Below are positions 36,123-38,206 of a stretch of DNA of 38,206 bases, piece by piece. Under the pieces are notes generated by a model, which was not told where the DNA came from, searched no databases, and saw only the letters and a program-made list of their open reading frames with translations. The DNA comes from Methyloversatilis sp. Its GTDB lineage: Bacteria; Pseudomonadota; Gammaproteobacteria; Burkholderiales; Rhodocyclaceae. Made by a program: the position numbers and the translations under genes. Location: the NCBI GenBank assembly GCA_017984755.1, contig JAGNYW010000029.1, forward strand, positions 1 to 38,206. Reading direction: 5' to 3'. Positions within the stretch are counted from its first letter, which is position 1. Each line of letters starts with the position of its first letter.

Positions 36123-37919
36123 CAACGGCGAGTCGGACGCGCCCGCGGACGATGTCATCGACCGTCTGCGACGTCTCGGCCCGGCGCAGAGTGAGGCGTT
36201 CAAAGCCAGGCTTCAAGCGGGCCGCCTGCGCGGCCACGACATCGTCGCCGGCAGCCTTCGCTCCCTCGGCGTGACCCACCTCTACGCCATGCCGGGTCTG
36301 CCGACCGACGAAACGATCGGTGCCTGCGTGCGCGCCGGACTGGACACGACCGGCGTTCGCCATCAGCAGGCAGCGGTCATGATGGCGGCGGCTCACAACT
36401 ATGTCGCGGGTCATGTCGCAAGTGTGGCCATGGTGTCCAGCGGTGTGGCCGTGACCAACGCCTTGACGGGCTTGGTCGTTGCGCAGGAAAACTGCTGGCC
36501 GGTCTTGCTGCTGGCCGGTGCCGTCGAGCGTTCGGCCCGTGGCAGCGGCGCCTTCATGGAGCTTGACGGCATCGCCGTCGCAGGCCCGATCGCCAAGGCA
36601 TGCGTGCGCATCGATTCGGCGGACACGATTGCCATGCAGCTCGCGGATGCCATGCACACGGCGATGGAAGGCCGTCCCGGTGCGGTCTATATCGAAATGC
36701 CGGCCGACTGTCTGTCAGGCTCTGCCGCCGGGAAGCCCCTTGTCGAGACGGTGCGCATGCGCGACACCGCGTTGTCGAGCGAGCTGTCTGCTGCGATCGG
36801 ACGGGCCGCCGATCTTCTGCTGGCAGCACACCGGCCGGTGATGCTGTTCGGAAAGGGCGTGCGATGGGACGATGCCCACCTGCGTCTGCGTGAGCTGGCG
36901 GAGTACCTGTCCTTGCCCTTCGTGGCATCGCCCATGGGGCGCGGACTGTTGCCGGATGACCATCCGCTTTCGCGCACCCCGGACCAGAGCCGATTGCTGG
37001 CCGAAGCAGACGTGGTGCTTATAGTCGGAGCCCGGCTCAACTGGACTTTCCGCTACGGCAGCGAGATCCGGCCCGACGCACGCATCATCCATATCGACTG
37101 CGCGGACGAAGCCTTCCATGATGGGCCGCCGCGAGCATTGACGATCCAGGGTCCGGCATCGGCCATCCTGCCGGCGCTGCTGGAATACCTGCGTCGGCGC
37201 GAAAACGCAGGGACGCATCGCAGCCGGGCGGAAAGCTGGCCGCCGGACGCACCCATCGCCAGGAACGTGCAGTTTCAACCCGCTCACCCCCCGACCCCCG
37301 GTCAGCTTGCAGCCGCGCTGGCGCGTGTGCTGCCGCAAGACGCCGTTGTCGTGCTTGACGGGAATGTCACGTTGCTTGCGGCACAGAAACACATATCGGC
37401 AAATATTCCGTTGTCGCGTCTGACACCGGGCACCAGTGGCTGCATGGGGACGGGCCTTCCATTCGCGATCGGTGCTGCGCATGCCTGTCCGGAACGTCCG
37501 GTGATCGTCGTCACGGGAGACATGGCGCTGAGCCTCAATTTATTTGAATTCGAGACTGCGGTGCGGCACGCTGTACCGGTCGTTGTGGTGCTCGCGAACA
37601 ACGATGGCCCCTCGGGGGCCCGACGCCAGCGCAGCGCGTTTCCGGCAGGACATGACGAACATGTTCTCGAATACCAGGCGGGGCTGCGCTACGACGAGAT
37701 GGCGCGTCCACTCGGGGTCGCCACCGTATGTGTTGACACCATCGATGCATTGCCCGAGGCACTCGCGCGAGCACTGGCGATGCGACGGCCGGCATTGATA
37801 CAGATACAGGTCGCCCCTCTTGAAGACTGATCACTCCTCGATTGCAGCGGGATCGATGCGCTCGGAGTCCACCCATGCAGCGGGCAGCGTGTCAGCCCGC
37901 GATCCCGAGTGGATAGCCA

Positions 37920-38206
37920 ATGAGTGAACCCGGTTCCCGTCATGCCTCCCTGAGCGCCGGGCAACTTGACGCCCTGCGGAGCCACAGACAAACCCAGGGT
38001 GCCCGGCGCTCGACGATATCCGTGCATTCGCAACGCCACTGGACCGAACTGCACGACGGCCAGCAGGAAACCCGGCAATCCTGCTCGTTCGCGCAGTCGA
38101 GGCTATGGTTTCTGGAGCAGTGGGAGCCGGGCACGTCGCTGTACCACGTCGTGCAGTCGTTGCAGGTTGCGGGGCGTGTGGATGCTGCGGCGCTGCAGGG
38201 AGCGCT
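37920..38206 (+). CDS. Nonribosomal peptide synthetase, N-terminal start of a condensation domain (truncated by window end)
   Basis: The frame begins at ATG 37920, 89 bp after the ThDP gene, and stays open to the window edge (95 codons). After about 55 polar residues it reads CSFAQSRLWFLEQWEPGTSL and YHVVQSLQVAGRVDAAALQG. This is the C1 core motif (SxAQxRLWxL) and the start of an NRPS condensation domain. No adenylation domain precedes it, so it should receive an acyl group from elsewhere, plausibly the carrier of the gene at 34260. The following modules lie outside the window. An in-frame ATG at 37875 is closed by a TAG, so 37920 is the first usable start. Confidence 0.87.
   Translation, partial: MSEPGSRHASLSAGQLDALRSHRQTQGARRSTISVHSQRHWTELHDGQQETRQSCSFAQSRLWFLEQWEPGTSLYHVVQSLQVAGRVDAAALQGA

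Overview
The window is GC-rich with tightly packed genes and strong G/C bias at third codon positions. Gene content (CzcCBA-type efflux with a PII-like gene, YheS-type ABC-F protein, several c-di-GMP enzymes, a chemoreceptor, a COQ7-family hydroxylase, a CIA30-domain protein) points to a free-living, motile, respiratory betaproteobacterium. I cannot fix the order or genus from the sequence. No tRNA, rRNA, CRISPR array, insertion sequence or integrase was seen.

Layout. 1-4150 (+): the 3' end of a SulP transporter, a complete aliphatic amidase (AmiE) with the full Glu59/Lys134/Cys166 triad, then a MoxR/CbbQ/NorQ-type AAA+ ATPase and a NorD/CbbO-type VWA protein that look translationally coupled. 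4169-10566 (-): a heavy-metal efflux operon read from a small CzcI-like secreted protein through an outer-membrane factor, a lipoprotein adaptor and an HME-RND pump to a PII-like protein. 10828-13427 (+): type II asparaginase and a CSS-motif EAL phosphodiesterase. 13458-17172 (+): ABC ATPase, FtsX-type permease and CIA30-domain protein. 17162-18420 (-): a 42-residue Lys-rich protein and a DCC-COQ7 fusion. 18685-22530 (+): a GDT1/TMEM165-type cation transporter and a GAF-PAS3-GGDEF-EAL protein with a near-perfect flagellar sigma-28 promoter. 22566-25998: a secreted lipocalin-like protein (-), a Tat-exported beta-carbonic anhydrase (+) preceded by two dyads in an AT-rich island, and a chemoreceptor (-). 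26508-33985: YheS-like ABC-F (+), EAL-CBS-GGDEF protein (-), YjdM zinc-ribbon protein (-), a decayed DUF2238 gene (-) and a B12-binding radical SAM protein (-).

The most unusual region is the right end (34260 to the window edge, +). A freestanding adenylation-carrier protein whose adenylation domain looks like oxalyl-CoA synthetase (Pcs60/AAE3) overlaps a thiamine-diphosphate enzyme of the oxalyl-CoA decarboxylase / 2-hydroxyacyl-CoA lyase family. It is followed by the start of a nonribosomal peptide synthetase condensation domain that runs off the window. I read this as the 5' part of an NRPS cluster with a possible one-carbon (oxalyl to formyl, or acyloin) starter-unit route. The ThDP enzyme has Gln where nearly all such enzymes have the catalytic Glu.

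Themes: nitrogen release by amidase and asparaginase; metal homeostasis by the RND system and GDT1 protein; c-di-GMP and motility control by three c-di-GMP enzymes, a chemoreceptor and sigma-28 sites; and a secondary-metabolite locus at the right edge.
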